64,000 bases of DNA from Tritrichomonas musculus (GCA_039105265.1 JAPFFF010000061.1:558001-622000); one strand, 5' to 3'. Numbered from the stretch's first letter, positions 38,785-49,332 are shown. The notes: generated from the sequence alone by a model not told the origin. A program made the numbers and translations.

Positions 38785-41700
38785 AGCGACTGAGACTTAC
38801 ACGTGCTGAGCAGGAGCGTCTCCAGAAATTGGGATTGGAACGTGCTGAACGTGCTCTGAATAGCAAGATTACGAAGACGCATTTTGATAAAGAGATTTTA
38901 ACCGCGAAAACTGTCAAAGATTATATCAAGATCGTCAACACTGAGTTCGGTGGCAAAATCCCAACCGACATACCACCGGCCGCACAGCAGAGCAGTCTCA
39001 TAAAGTTCCTAAACGATAAATTATTTGTATATCGCACAGGTTGCGAACCCACTTATAAACTCGAGGAATCAGATTTTGATACATTCTTCGAGAGACTGCA
39101 TGATGAACAAGAGGATGAGATGCTGAGGGCTGCAACTGAACAGAATCTGCATGCACTTGAGGAATTCAGACTTGAACGTGAACGTGAACGTGCTGAGCAA
39201 TTGGAACGGGATCGTGTTGAACAGGAGCGTCTCCAGAAGCGGGAACAGAAACTTGCTGAGCAATTGAAACGGGATCGATTGAAACAGAAGCGGGAACAGG
39301 AACGTAAAAAGAATCGCAAGATCTCGAATAGGCATTTTGGTGAAATTCCCCCAGAAACTGTCAAAAGCTATATCGATATCATCAACAATGAGTTTGGTGG
39401 TAACATCCCAACCAACCTCAAATATATTCTTCAACTGAGCCCACTCAAGAAGTTCCTAAATGATAATTTATTTGTACATCGCACAGGTTTCGACCCAACT
39501 GATAAGCTCAGATCAAAAATAGCAAATTCATCATCACGTACAACGCCGTTGATAATCTATGTTGGTACCGATTTCTGGCTGAATGTCTAGATGATCATCT
39601 AGTTAACCCCAAATATGATTACAGTATTAAGCACCTTACACAGGCAGCTAGGAAGCTCCTATGCGAGGATCACAATATAGTGTATTCAACTAAGCCATCA
39701 CAAGCTGCAATCGACCTCCTGAACAACTATCCAGGTACATCAATTGAATCCATGAAGGCATCTGCCGAGAAGCATCATTTGAATGTGGACATCATTGAGT
39801 ACTTGGAGGATCTCAAAGTTTATAACCTTCAGGACCGATGGAAATACAATAGCGACAACTCATTTAGGAAATCCGCATTGCTGTACACCCAAAATCGAAT
39901 CATCCACATAATGTACATCAGGGATGCTGAGAAGCTGACCAACATCCACATCTGTCCAAAGTGTGGCTCATATGCACATTACGGTCATCACAATATGAAT
40001 CGCTTCAAGAACCATAAGCTACATTGTGATGGGGTATTTCGAAAGCGATTCATACCCAATCGTGAACCACTACCATACTGTCCACATATACTCAGCAATC
40101 CGGTGTACGACTATTGCTTAGCATATGGTCTCGAATGGAAACCCAACATATATTACATCACTTACGATTTCGAAACTGTTGAACAGCCTGTGAATACATC
40201 TATTGGTTCATCAACAACCATCAACTCACGACTGATACCCCTTAGCGTATCATCATGTGTCAAATCGGAATCTGGTTGTACCACAAGGCACTTCTCATTA
40301 AGAGATTAAGATGAGTTCATCATCAAATGGATTGAGTGGTTGTTTGAGCAATCCAAGCAGGTGTATCACGATAAGGTTCAATATATGAAATCCTTCATCA
40401 ATCAACCAGTTGACAATCTCAAAACCATTGATCGCAACCTGAATGTGATAACCGTATTTGGATTCAACTCGAGTAGATTCGATAGCAACCTATTCAAGGA
40501 GTATCTCAATTACAGTTCAGAAGGGACTACGTTATGGAGTGTTGAACCCAATAGCATCATTGGTACCACATCCTCATTGAAGCAGTTCATATTGAAGTCA
40601 CCCAAATACGACACCAAGTTGCGATTCATCGATGCACAATCATTCGTCGCTGGAGGTACATTACGACAATTCGGTGTAGACTTCGGCGGGGTCTAGAATA
40701 TCTCAAAGGGTGTGTTCCCATATGAAGCAATCAACACTTAGAACTACAATGAGGTCCTCTCAAAAGCAGAGCCATTTGAGTATGAAGCGTTCTACAGCTA
40801 TCTCAACCAGAAGAATTCATTGACACCAGATGATTACAAACTATATCTCGAAGATGCCAAAAACTATAAAACCCGATGGGACTACCTACTTGCATACAAT
40901 GATAATGATGTCGAGATGATGATCAAACCCATTGACAACCTGATTGCACTCAATGCTCAGTACAACGTGGACCTCATCTCAAACCTATCGCTAAGCAAGA
41001 ATGCATCCTGTATCAAGTATGCACTCGCATATAAGGAATTCAATCCAAATGCTGAATACTCTATACAGAATCCCATTAACAAATTCAAACCAAACCTCGA
41101 TTGGTTGCGATTCAAATGTGCGAACTACTATAACCAGGATGTCAAATATAATCAATCTCATAAGGACAAACCCAGGAAAATCGATAAATGTGTTTGTGAG
41201 GAGCAATTCGATAAGTTCATGGAGATGTACAACAATCCAGATACCGGCAAGTGCCATCTCTGTGGTGAGCACTTCACATGGACCAACAGACCTACTCTCG
41301 ATAGAATCAATAATGATATCGGTCATGAACTCAGTAACTGTAAACTCGCTTGTGCGAAATGCAACAGACTTCGCAGTCGTGATGACCCCAATATAACCAA
41401 ACTACGAATTCAGCTGAAGAAATACTGTAAGATGATACATCTTCCAACACTCATTAATGATGAACAGGAGTATTATAGCTTACGGAACAACATCACTGGT
41501 GGTCTATCCAATGTCATGCATCGTGTCAACATCAAGGGTCATACCAAAATAAACCGTTTTAGATACAACCACGTTGATCACAAGGTAATCTCATATGATA
41601 CTCCACACACGATGACTCATATTGTTGGAGTTGATTTCAATAGCTTATACCCATCTGCATTCAGTTCAACCAAACATGATTCCAATCCATATCACGGAGG

Positions 41701-42178
41701 GATTATGTATATGCCAGGTTCCATGATAGAGCGATTCGAGGTGTACAAGGATGGGGTCAAAAATATGAAGACCTACAACTCATGTATGCATATCATCAAC
41801 AGCCAGGATTTGCGAAAGCACCCCAAATTCTTGTTCAAAGCGTAGGTCATGTTGAAATGCCCAATATCCAAAATCAACTACTTCATCAATATCCCACCCG
41901 TATTTCGCAATTTCGATATCACCAATGATGAGACCACAATTGGCCCATATATGCACAACTACATGACTCACAATAAGCTCCCATCTGTTGACAAAACTGA
42001 ACGAAAGCTGACCATGAGTGTTGATACAATGGGCACCTATCAGACATTCTCGAATTACTACCTCTGGTTCCTACTTGACCATGGACTTGTCATCGAGGAT
42101 AGCAAGAGTCTCACCACATACGAGGCTCATCGCGGATTCAACCCATTCGTTAGCGAGTTCATGAAACGCCGTCAGTAG
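38785..42178 (+). pseudogene. polB: Decayed, partial PolB gene of a GC-richer Polinton (element C)
   Basis: Recognisable parts, in order: a duplicated N-terminal helical domain separated by an Arg/Glu-rich coiled coil, a HICPKCGSYAHYGHHN zinc-finger-like segment, exonuclease motifs (YDFETVEQ, FGFNSSRFDSNLF, LLAYNDNDVEMM), the HNH-like module (KCHLCGEHFTWTNRPTLDRI, LACAKCNRLRSR) and polymerase motif A (GVDFNSLYPSAFSS). Codon use is clearly GC-richer than A, B and D and resembles F. It is broken, with about five breaks, and is the oldest-looking polymerase here. Its left end coincides with the A tip, so A probably inserted into it. Confidence 0.8.
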
Positions 42179-42460
42179 TGATATATGTCCGAGATGATAC
42201 CCAAATAAATTGCATCAATTACACGATGCCCCATATGTGATCCAATAGGTTTTCTAGTCAACTGAAATTACCCATGATTTCCAAATAATTTTTCATAAAA
42301 TGCTTATACCCCTCATGAGTATCATTAGTGATTGAACATCAATGACCCAAATGACATAGGGTACAAAATTGAATCTCATACAGAAATACACTTTGAAACC
42401 CATGAATGAACAAAAAATGATGTCTATCCTATCTCTGTTATTTTTTTATTTTTATGATAA
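42179..42460. other. Spacer between the C polymerase and D genes
   Basis: About 280 AT-rich bases with no credible frame. The end has TTATTTTTTTATTTTTATG shortly before the next gene, in keeping with the T-rich upstream motif. The C/D junction probably lies in this stretch, but no tip motif marks it. Confidence 0.5.
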
Positions 42461-42964
42461 ATGGCTAACCATCTCAAAGTATTCGATTATGTCAACACAT
42501 TAATGACTCTCACACCAGATGACCCACAAAGTGGATCAGCATCAGTTGATGAGCCTCTACGAGTCGAGCATGCGCATAACATCAAAAATTGCAACTTTGC
42601 ATTACTTTGCGAGAAGTATCCAATTAATGCTGGCAAATCAAGTTATCTCGCTAAAGTATTATACATTTCGCTACAATCACATGATAAAACAATAAGATTC
42701 TATCCTGATAAGATCAATGAAATGAATCTCGATTATGTCATATTAACAACAAACGCTAGACGTAGAATCAATATTAATTCTCAAGAGTTTTTCGTTAATG
42801 GCAACACAGAAAAGCAAGCATACAAAGAATCAGAATATTATAATTATTCAATTGAAAGAGTCAATAAAGTGAATCAAGAGATGTTATCACAATTAAGAGA
42901 GAAATATAATATACCAGAACCAACAATCTTTAAGGGAATCCATCAAAATATCATATTAGAGTGA
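42461..42964 (+). CDS. Conserved 152-aa-family protein (element D)
   Basis: 167 residues: HLKVFDYVNTLMTLTPDD, an extra Ser/Glu/His-containing stretch (about residues 24-42) not seen in the other copies, then NCNFALLCEKYPINAGKSSY, VLYISL, IRFYPDKINEMNLDYVILTT, RRRININSQEFFVNGN and the IPEPTIFKGIHQNIILE end. Convergent with the ATPase. The extra stretch is an in-frame length difference. The function is unknown. Confidence 0.62.
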   Translation: MANHLKVFDYVNTLMTLTPDDPQSGSASVDEPLRVEHAHNIKNCNFALLCEKYPINAGKSSYLAKVLYISLQSHDKTIRFYPDKINEMNLDYVILTTNARRRININSQEFFVNGNTEKQAYKESEYYNYSIERVNKVNQEMLSQLREKYNIPEPTIFKGIHQNIILE

Positions 42965-42967
42965 AAA

Positions 42968-43011
42968 AAAATGTGCTTGAGGTGATCAGGCGAAATTTCA
43001 CCCTGAGATTC
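42968..43011. repeat. Dispersed 44-bp repeat, copy 1 (element D)
   Basis: AAAATGTGCTTGAGGTGATC followed by a short hairpin-prone segment with TTTCACCCTGAGAT. A second direct copy stands at 44149-44192. The two copies differ at about three positions and bracket the ATPase and membrane-peptide genes. Confidence 0.7.
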
Positions 43012-43059
43012 ACTATAAATGAAAAATCACTTACTGAGAGCTCAAAATGAGATATTTTT

Positions 43060-43972
43060 TTACATACAACTAATAAAATCAATACTATTTTCACGTGTAT
43101 TCACTAATACGAAATCATGATTTTTCATTACATAATAGCGTTTCCATAAGTCTTCAAATTCAATTGGCATAACAACTTGTTGATAAATATAATGCATTTT
43201 CTGTCGTGAGAATCCATTAAATATGAAAAAAGATGTGCAATTATTCTTATAATCCGTTGGAATTGCTTTAAAGAATTGAACATTAATGTATACAATCGAA
43301 TGTTTATGCCTTAATTGTGTAATATAATTGGTAAAATAAGAAGACTTCAATAGCTTCGATTTAATGAAATTCTCACATAAAATGACAGTATTAAGAGACT
43401 TTTTAGTGGTGTCTCGTTGTGAAATTCCCAAAAAAGATAACATATTATTGACTTTCTCAGTGCTAAGACTTATATTGTTATTCATGTATTTCTCATATAA
43501 TTCTTTCCATAAATCGAGCTCTTTTAAGTAATTCTCAGCATTAGAATCAGAAATGACTTTCACTGGAAGTTTAATCAATTCACGTTGTGCATCAAATGTT
43601 GAATCATTAATGACACCATTTTTGCTAATATAAACGATTAAATGAAATGCATCTTTTAGTCTAGATATTTGAATAATATCACGTAATACAATATGAGATT
43701 TACCTTTACCTTGTGCTCCAACAATGATGTTCAATGAATTATAATTTGCGTAGATACCATTAGCGATTGGTCTAATAGATTCATTCAATATTTTAGATTC
43801 ATTTTTTTTTGTACGCTTTACTCATCTCAGTATCGATATTAAATGTAGAGCTTTTCATTGGAAAGTCATTCGATAAGTCTTTCGATAAATCATTCGAAAA
43901 GTCATCAGATGTATCACTAGAAGTATCTGAAAAAAATATTGATTTATAGTCAAACTTTGTGGGTTTAAGCAT
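43060..43972 (-). pseudogene. A32/FtsK-like packaging ATPase (element D), broken
   Basis: Core motifs are preserved: IRPIANGIYANYNSLNIIVG with Walker A GAQGKGKSH, the Walker B-like strand NTVILCENF, YITQLRHKHSIVYINVQFF and SFFIFNGFSRQKMHYIYQQ. The N-terminal region (LKPTKFDYKSIFFSDTS, then a Ser/Asp/Leu-rich tract) matches the B plan. About one break. The neighbours are those of the other ATPases. Confidence 0.75.
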
Positions 43973-43975
43973 TTA

Positions 43976-44087
43976 TTACGAATAAAGTTTCCGGCTCATA
44001 TCTTCGCTCAATTCAGGTATTTCATTTGGCTTCACAATAGAGATAACAACAAATAATTCAATAATGTTTACTACTAATATCATTCAT
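43976..44087 (-). pseudogene. Short membrane peptide remnant (element D)
   Basis: The hydrophobic segment and the tail PELSEDMSRKLYS correspond to the membrane peptides upstream of the other ATPases. About one break near its beginning. It is recognised by position and tail. Confidence 0.5.
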
Positions 44088-44368
44088 AAAAGTGTCTCAC
44101 AAAGCATTTCAATTGAAGAAAACAGTATAAAATAGCTCAAAAATGACTCAAAATGTGCTTGAGGTGATCAGGTGAGATTTCACCCTGAGATGCACCAGGA
44201 GGATGTGATACATCCCGGGAATCATAATGATTCCTTGAAATTTCACCGCTAAATTCACATATTTAGAGTCTTTCATAGAAAGCCTTGAGATGCACTACAA
44301 ATGTAATTCTAGTCAACAAAGTTGCTATAAAAGAAAAATCAGCTAAAAAGTGTCAAAAATGACTTCTA
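44088..44368. other. Repeat-containing spacer in D
   Basis: No gene. It holds the second copy of the 44-bp dispersed repeat (44149-44192) and a perfect 17-base inverted repeat GGAATCAT-A-ATGATTCC (44218-44234). Confidence 0.6.
44149..44192. repeat. Dispersed 44-bp repeat, copy 2 (element D)
   Basis: Direct copy of 42968-43011 with about three differences. It includes GGTGA-GAT-TTCACC, a small hairpin. Confidence 0.7.
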
Positions 44369-45003
44369 TTAATAGCAATACTTAAGTGATATCGCATATT
44401 TAACAAATTCAGTGTAAACATGATTGTAGCAATATTTGAGTTCTTCTGTTTTATCATCTTTAGAAATCAATATTTTGTCAATTTTGAGCAATTTAGATGT
44501 ATTCGCTAAGCAGCATTTAGATTCTTCATCTTCAATTACAAATTCAACTTTATTACATCCAGTTAACAATTTGAGCATATCCATTAATAGAGTCGATTTA
44601 CATATTACATAAGAGTTGATCTTTAATGGATTATTAGCATACATTTCAACGAGTAATTCTAAAAATTTGTTTTTCATTGATAAGTCTTCTAAAATATTGC
44701 CTAAATCTGTGATATTCCTGTTTGTGCTTGCATGTATGATGACACTCCATGTGGCTCCAACGTTGTTGGCGATCCCATATTCTGCTCCGGTATAGTAAAA
44801 TTTATGTTTTCACTAGCTTTGTTAGAGTCATGCTTTTGCAAGTCATTTTGATTATTCATAAGCGGCACATTAGGATATAACACAGGAGAATTACGATTTT
44901 GATTAGGCGCTAATTTGATTTCAATATTAGTTTCTTGATGCTGCTTCACACTAGCATCATTTTCTGAAGACAATATACGTCCTTTATTCATGATCTTAGA
45001 CAT
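44369..45003 (-). pseudogene. SSENDASVKQ-family protein (element D), broken
   Basis: The N-terminal signature KGRILSSENDASVKQHQETN and the conserved domain MKNKFLELLVEMYANNPLKI, VICKSTLLMDMLKLLTGCNK, then ISLKYC are recognisable. The middle is Asn/Gln/Pro-rich. About one break. Same place relative to the membrane peptide and ATPase as elsewhere. Confidence 0.6.
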
Positions 45004-45030
45004 TTACTTACAAAAAAATCATCTACTACT

Positions 45031-45137
45031 TTACTCCTTATTTGTTAATTCATTTAGTTCATTCTCTAGTTTGGACACTTTTTGTTTTAACGAATTGATA
45101 TCTTCGATTAATGATTCACGAATAGCTAATCCATTAG
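45031..45137 (-). pseudogene. Coiled-coil gene of D, interrupted by element E
   Basis: NGLAIRESLIEDINSLKQKV and the following LENELNELTN match the C-terminal part of the 76-aa coiled-coil proteins of B and F. Homology stops exactly at the AGTAGTATAC tip of E, which is good evidence that E inserted into this gene. Confidence 0.75.
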
Positions 45138-45536
45138 AGTAGTATACGTTTGCGGTGATTTCAGACATCCGGTCTTCAATCCCCTCAAACACCCCTAATT
45201 TTGGCACTTTTTTGTCTCCAACACCCCTAATTTTGGCACTTTTTTGACCTCCAGAGTGTTGTCAGAAAACCCCCTATCACTATAGGGCATTTTGCATTCA
45301 CCTTTTTGTGTCAATAAATTGCCTAAATTAAGGTCTTTCAATGGATGGAAAGTGGTGAAATGAACATAATTTTGATAAAATTTTTGTATGACATGTGATA
45401 TGAAAAAAGGTATAAACAAAATTTTTGTATACAATTTATGATTTTTAAAAATATTGACTTGCAATGCAAGACCCAGCAAAGCTGTGAAATCAACTTTTTT
45501 GAAACTTTTTCTGAAACAAATAATTTTTTATCCCCA
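45138..45536. repeat. Left terminal region of element E with a tandem repeat
   Basis: About 400 bases without a gene. AACACCCCTAATTTTGGCAC is repeated at about 45189 and 45219, each followed by TTTTTTG. The start matches the tip motif AGTAGTATA. No inverted partner is present in the window, so the length of the terminal repeat is unknown. Confidence 0.55.
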
Positions 45537-46064
45537 ATGCAAATGACAAACACAAAGCCACTTTACTTGTCTGTCAATAAATTGTGTGATAAATTGGAGG
45601 AATATATTGAGGCCCACAAAGAGAAAGATCCGATTATAGATTCAGCCTACGAATTCTACATCATCATCGACAAAGAGTATCTCTTTCCTGACAAATTTAA
45701 CGCCAATAGAATAGTTTGCAGGCCCTTAGTCGTCTCAATTTATAAGAATCAACAGTTTCTATACAAAGAATTGTGTGAGTTATTTGACTGCGAAAAGGTA
45801 TATCTATGCTTTAACAAGAAGGGAAGCCACTACTCAATCGACACAGCAAAGAACGGAAAAAACAAGATACAGGACGTAGTTATTGTAAGGGAACCAAAGA
45901 AATTTACAACTAAGGACGGCAAAGAGATTGAATATCATCAGATGTTCCAATATGACGCAGGCTTTTTGATCGAAGAAATAGATACCAGAATTAAGTCGAA
46001 ACATCCTAATTGTGCCGATCTAAGCAAGGATTATGGTAGGTTTATCAAGGAATGTAGCATATAA
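45537..46064 (+). CDS. Unidentified protein of element E
   Basis: About 175 residues from MQMTNTKPLYLSVNKLCDKL; the start follows an ATTTTTTATCC stretch, as in other genes here. The upstream open extension is unlikely to be coding. A mixed alpha/beta pattern with EFYIIIDKEYLFPDKFNANR, ELFDCEKVYLCFNKKGSHYS and a Lys-rich C-terminus. I recognise no family and no clear equivalent in A, B or F, although it holds the first place in the element. Confidence 0.55.
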   Translation: MQMTNTKPLYLSVNKLCDKLEEYIEAHKEKDPIIDSAYEFYIIIDKEYLFPDKFNANRIVCRPLVVSIYKNQQFLYKELCELFDCEKVYLCFNKKGSHYSIDTAKNGKNKIQDVVIVREPKKFTTKDGKEIEYHQMFQYDAGFLIEEIDTRIKSKHPNCADLSKDYGRFIKECSI

Positions 46065-46091
46065 ACAGACTGTTATTTTTTTGTAAATCAA

Positions 46092-48143
46092 ATGAGTAAA
46101 TCGTCAATAAAACTTACTGCTGGACAAGTAATGCAAGGCAATAACACGCAAAAATTATTAGGATATTGTAATAGACTCAACAATGAACTGGGATTCAATA
46201 TCACTACTACGAATGCTCAGGGAGGATTACTGTCGGATAGAACATATGCCCAATATTTATCGAATGTTCTTAATGAATTCAATTTTGGTCTTCAAGCAAA
46301 TGTCGTCACTAGTAATACAATAGATAGATTCATTGAAAGGTTTCAAGAAGAACATCCTATTGAAAGGGACTTTTCTTATAGCGAAGATTTAGTGGATATA
46401 AGCGATTATAGATTCAGTTCTTGGATTCAAAATACTGCCCCATTTTATAATGAATTATCCGAGAGAGTCGACAGAAGAACCCTTGCTTCGTATAACAATA
46501 AAGCTTTTCCAAGACGTATTATTCGTACGGCCATAACTTTACTCAATTATCATAACTTTGCCGCAAATGACAACATCGATCATAGATATGTTAGGCGTAT
46601 CAATCTTGAAAGTCTTCAACATTTTGTCGATAGAGTATATTCACAGAGTGAAGTTGCTTCTAGTGACAATAACGTTATTCCTCTTCCTTCTGTCCCTCCA
46701 TCAAGTCCTCCAGAAACTTCACATAGGGAACCTCAAGAGTATTCTGGATTTTTCTTTAGACTTGGAGCAGGAGAGACTTTTCCGGAATTAAATCCCTTAA
46801 ACAAATTGAGAAGACCTCCTTCAACACCTCAAACGCCTTCACTAACGGAGTTAGGGTCAGCAGAGCTGTCAACACCTCAAAATAACAACAATAATAATAC
46901 AATTTTATTTCAAAATCAAATGGCACAACAAGTAAATATACAGCAATTAGTCGATTATTACAATTCTTTTGCTCAAAATCCTGTAGATATCAATACAATA
47001 GCAAACAATGTCCAAGAAATTCAAAGAATAGCGATTGAATCACTAAGGCATTCACGACAAAGAGTCGGTAGAGTTGGTGGACCAAAACAAGGAATGAATG
47101 CATTATGGGATATCGTTCTTGACAATAAAAAAGACATCAAAAGAAGAAGAAAAGCAATGACCTTTACTGGAGCTCAAGATATTGTTAATAAAAGAAATGC
47201 AGCAAATCCTAATAGCGCCCCATGGTCTGTATCAGATGAAGATGTTAACGGAGATAATATTCCAGATATTATTATTAAAAATGGCAACAACAATCCAATC
47301 TACATTAATGGATACACAACAGCAAAGTCCGACTGGCCTGCGCGATTTCATTTCTATACAGATTATGATGCAGATGCCAGAAAACAATATAGGAATGAAC
47401 ATGGCGGAAAATCAATCACTGTTCCAATATATCTCAAGGAGAAATTGAATTATAATTATAATAATGACCTCAATGGAAATCCACATCATTTAGGTGAAAT
47501 GACAGGCTACACAATGCCTGAATCGTGGAGAGATTACAAGTTAGATGGGTACAGTTTCGTTAAGGAGAAGCGAAAGAATGCCTTTGCTAGATTACGCGAT
47601 TATGTTGTTAGTCATGTTGTTGAAGATGTTATTAACCATCTTAGGACTCAAAACATACTCGATATCACTCCTAAATTCAAGGCAAGACTAATCATGATGG
47701 CAACGTCAAAGTTATGGAAACACTATATACTTAATACTGTTGCTCAAAAACGTCATTTCACTTCAACAGAATCAGAAGAGTTCAAGAAATGGTGTAAGAA
47801 GAGTGAAGGAAAACGAATAGTTGATGCAGAAGTTTCAAGCCTTTTATTACATGTTCTTCATACTAACGGAGAGCATTGGTCTGTTCAACAAAGAGCACAA
47901 CTCAGAAATAAGATTTATAATGATTTCGGACATGCTATGGTCGTATCAGCTCAAGAAGTCAATGAACGTGAAAGAGAAAATTTGATACATGACCAATATA
48001 CTGGACAAGAAAGACAGGGCATGCAGTACGACCATCAAAATGATGATGAAGGAGGTGAATGGCATGATGGTATCACACCAGAATATAATCAAGAACGTAA
48101 TGGTGAATGGGACGCAGAAGATGATAGAGCATTCTTGGAGTAA
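46092..48143 (+). CDS. Large conserved protein with DxNGD motif (element E copy)
   Basis: 683 residues. The N-terminal 220 are helical. A Pro/Ser/Gln/Asn-rich linker follows (VPPSSPPETSHREPQ; PPSTPQTPSLTELG). The core has TGAQDIVNKRN, the loop DVNGDNIPDIIIKNGNNNPI and YINGYTTAKSDWPARF, which corresponds to DLNGDKIDDI...VINGYKLV...SPYKK in A, B and F. The tail is acidic (YDHQNDDEGGEWHDG). Conservation of this family even in the divergent element E marks it as a core gene. The motif is calcium-loop-like; function unknown. Confidence 0.65.
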   Translation: MSKSSIKLTAGQVMQGNNTQKLLGYCNRLNNELGFNITTTNAQGGLLSDRTYAQYLSNVLNEFNFGLQANVVTSNTIDRFIERFQEEHPIERDFSYSEDLVDISDYRFSSWIQNTAPFYNELSERVDRRTLASYNNKAFPRRIIRTAITLLNYHNFAANDNIDHRYVRRINLESLQHFVDRVYSQSEVASSDNNVIPLPSVPPSSPPETSHREPQEYSGFFFRLGAGETFPELNPLNKLRRPPSTPQTPSLTELGSAELSTPQNNNNNNTILFQNQMAQQVNIQQLVDYYNSFAQNPVDINTIANNVQEIQRIAIESLRHSRQRVGRVGGPKQGMNALWDIVLDNKKDIKRRRKAMTFTGAQDIVNKRNAANPNSAPWSVSDEDVNGDNIPDIIIKNGNNNPIYINGYTTAKSDWPARFHFYTDYDADARKQYRNEHGGKSITVPIYLKEKLNYNYNNDLNGNPHHLGEMTGYTMPESWRDYKLDGYSFVKEKRKNAFARLRDYVVSHVVEDVINHLRTQNILDITPKFKARLIMMATSKLWKHYILNTVAQKRHFTSTESEEFKKWCKKSEGKRIVDAEVSSLLLHVLHTNGEHWSVQQRAQLRNKIYNDFGHAMVVSAQEVNERERENLIHDQYTGQERQGMQYDHQNDDEGGEWHDGITPEYNQERNGEWDAEDDRAFLE

Positions 48144-48188
48144 ACATATCACTCCTAAACATTTTTTTTGCAGTCTTTTGAGAAGTAA

Positions 48189-49004
48189 ATGAGTTTAAAA
48201 GTAATTAATTCTATTGTCGCAGAAACTTTGAAACAAAACGCAAATAATTTATCGGGTGCATTAATTGAACCAATCCACGATGATATTCATATCAAATACA
48301 ATTCTGTAAATGTAATTGTCGGGAAACAAAATTCTGGAAAAACTGTCATCGCTCTCCAAGAAATCATCAAAATAAGTCTGCTCGACACACACCACTTACT
48401 AATCTATATCACGAAAAATGGCGACGAAAACGATAGGAGTTTCCAATCTCTCAAACACCTCATCAAAATGCCATATATTACCGTTTCCGAGAAGATGGCA
48501 GTCGATTTTATCACAGAATTAATTGCTGCAAAGAACCTCTACTATCTTGTCAAGCGGGAAGGATTGGAAGAACGACTAGATGATGGACAAAAATTTGATA
48601 TGTTTAAGGTGCTTCACATTACTGATTTCAGTAAAGATTTCCTCCATACATTGATACTTTTTGATGATATTTCAAATAACAAATTATTTTCTTCCGAAGA
48701 ATCGTTTTTCTCCCAACAGCTCCGAAGATGCAGACACACAAATATTTCCTACTTTTTATTGATTCAAGGATGGAAAGGCATCAAACCACATATAAAAAAT
48801 GAGATTACAACTTTGTTCGTTTTCCCTTGCTTCAACCGTCAACAACTACACTATATTTATTCCCAATCAGCAAGTAATTTGGACTTTGAGGAGTTCTACA
48901 ATATGTATAGGCAACTGTCTGAAGAAAAAAATTATAATCCAGATTCTCATTCCTGTCTAATTGTACAGGTATCAGAGGGGGGAGAAACTTCTATCTCAGT
49001 CTGA
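48189..49004 (+). CDS. A32/FtsK-like packaging ATPase (element E)
   Basis: 271 residues. Walker A is VGKQNSGKT (SVNVIVGKQNSGKTVIALQE); the Walker B is TLILFDDIS. Also RRCRHTNISYFLLIQGWKG and TTLFVFPCFNRQQLHYIYSQ, the counterpart of the SFFIFNGFSRQKLNYIYQQ block in B. It lacks the long acidic N-terminus of the others. Divergent but the same family. It overlaps the convergent SEEFxLYYQK-family gene by about 58 bp. Confidence 0.78.
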   Translation: MSLKVINSIVAETLKQNANNLSGALIEPIHDDIHIKYNSVNVIVGKQNSGKTVIALQEIIKISLLDTHHLLIYITKNGDENDRSFQSLKHLIKMPYITVSEKMAVDFITELIAAKNLYYLVKREGLEERLDDGQKFDMFKVLHITDFSKDFLHTLILFDDISNNKLFSSEESFFSQQLRRCRHTNISYFLLIQGWKGIKPHIKNEITTLFVFPCFNRQQLHYIYSQSASNLDFEEFYNMYRQLSEEKNYNPDSHSCLIVQVSEGGETSISV

Positions 49005-49332
49005 GGATTTAAGAAATGTATGATGTTATTTATTGTCTCTTTCATTGGTTCTACCAACTTCGTTATTTCACGAATATATTGTATCTCTTTTTTTAGTTCA
49101 TCTAACTCGTTGTCAATATCATATTGTGCATTTTGCTTCATTTTTTTGAGGCTCAACACATTCTTGATTCTAGTTATTCGATACCCTTTTATGAGATATA
49201 ATTTATTGAGTTTATGCGTCGTAAGTTTATCCATCTCTTCTTTATTCTTGTATAGTATAAATTGAATTCATCAACTGTATCAAACTCTTTCGTATGCTTT
49301 GAGATTGGTTCAATTACTTTGATGTCGTTCAT
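48947..49332 (-). pseudogene. SEEFxLYYQK-family protein (element E), broken
   Basis: The start MNDIKVIEPISKHTKEFDTV and DEFNLYYTRIKK match B 18973-19434 and F 57978-58411. The remainder (LNKLYLIKGYRITRIKNVLS, then a coiled-coil segment ELKKEIQYIREITKLVE) keeps the family plan. About one break. It lies next to the amphipathic peptide and near the capsid gene, as in B and F. Confidence 0.55.

Larger units (their letters stand above)
42179..45137. mobile_element. Polinton fragment D, interrupted by element E
   Basis: A five-gene block (152-aa-family gene, ATPase, membrane peptide, SSEND-family gene, coiled-coil gene) in the same order and relative orientation as in B read backwards. Codon use is AT-richer than C. 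It is broken, with about three breaks, and the coiled-coil gene ends at the tip of E. It may belong to the same element as C, because PolB followed by this block is the B order, but the codon-use change argues for a separate origin. Confidence 0.6.

Noticed and set aside
38829-39590. A stand-alone coiled-coil gene
   Set aside because: The ends match the N-terminal domain of the neighbouring polymerase, so it is treated as part of the decayed PolB of element C.
45195-45553. Minus-strand frames in the left end of element E
   Set aside because: They overlap the tandem repeats of the end region, have no homologue, and no T-rich motif precedes them.
46558-48192. Alternative frames within the E large gene
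   Set aside because: They overlap a long, conserved frame and show shadow-like composition.
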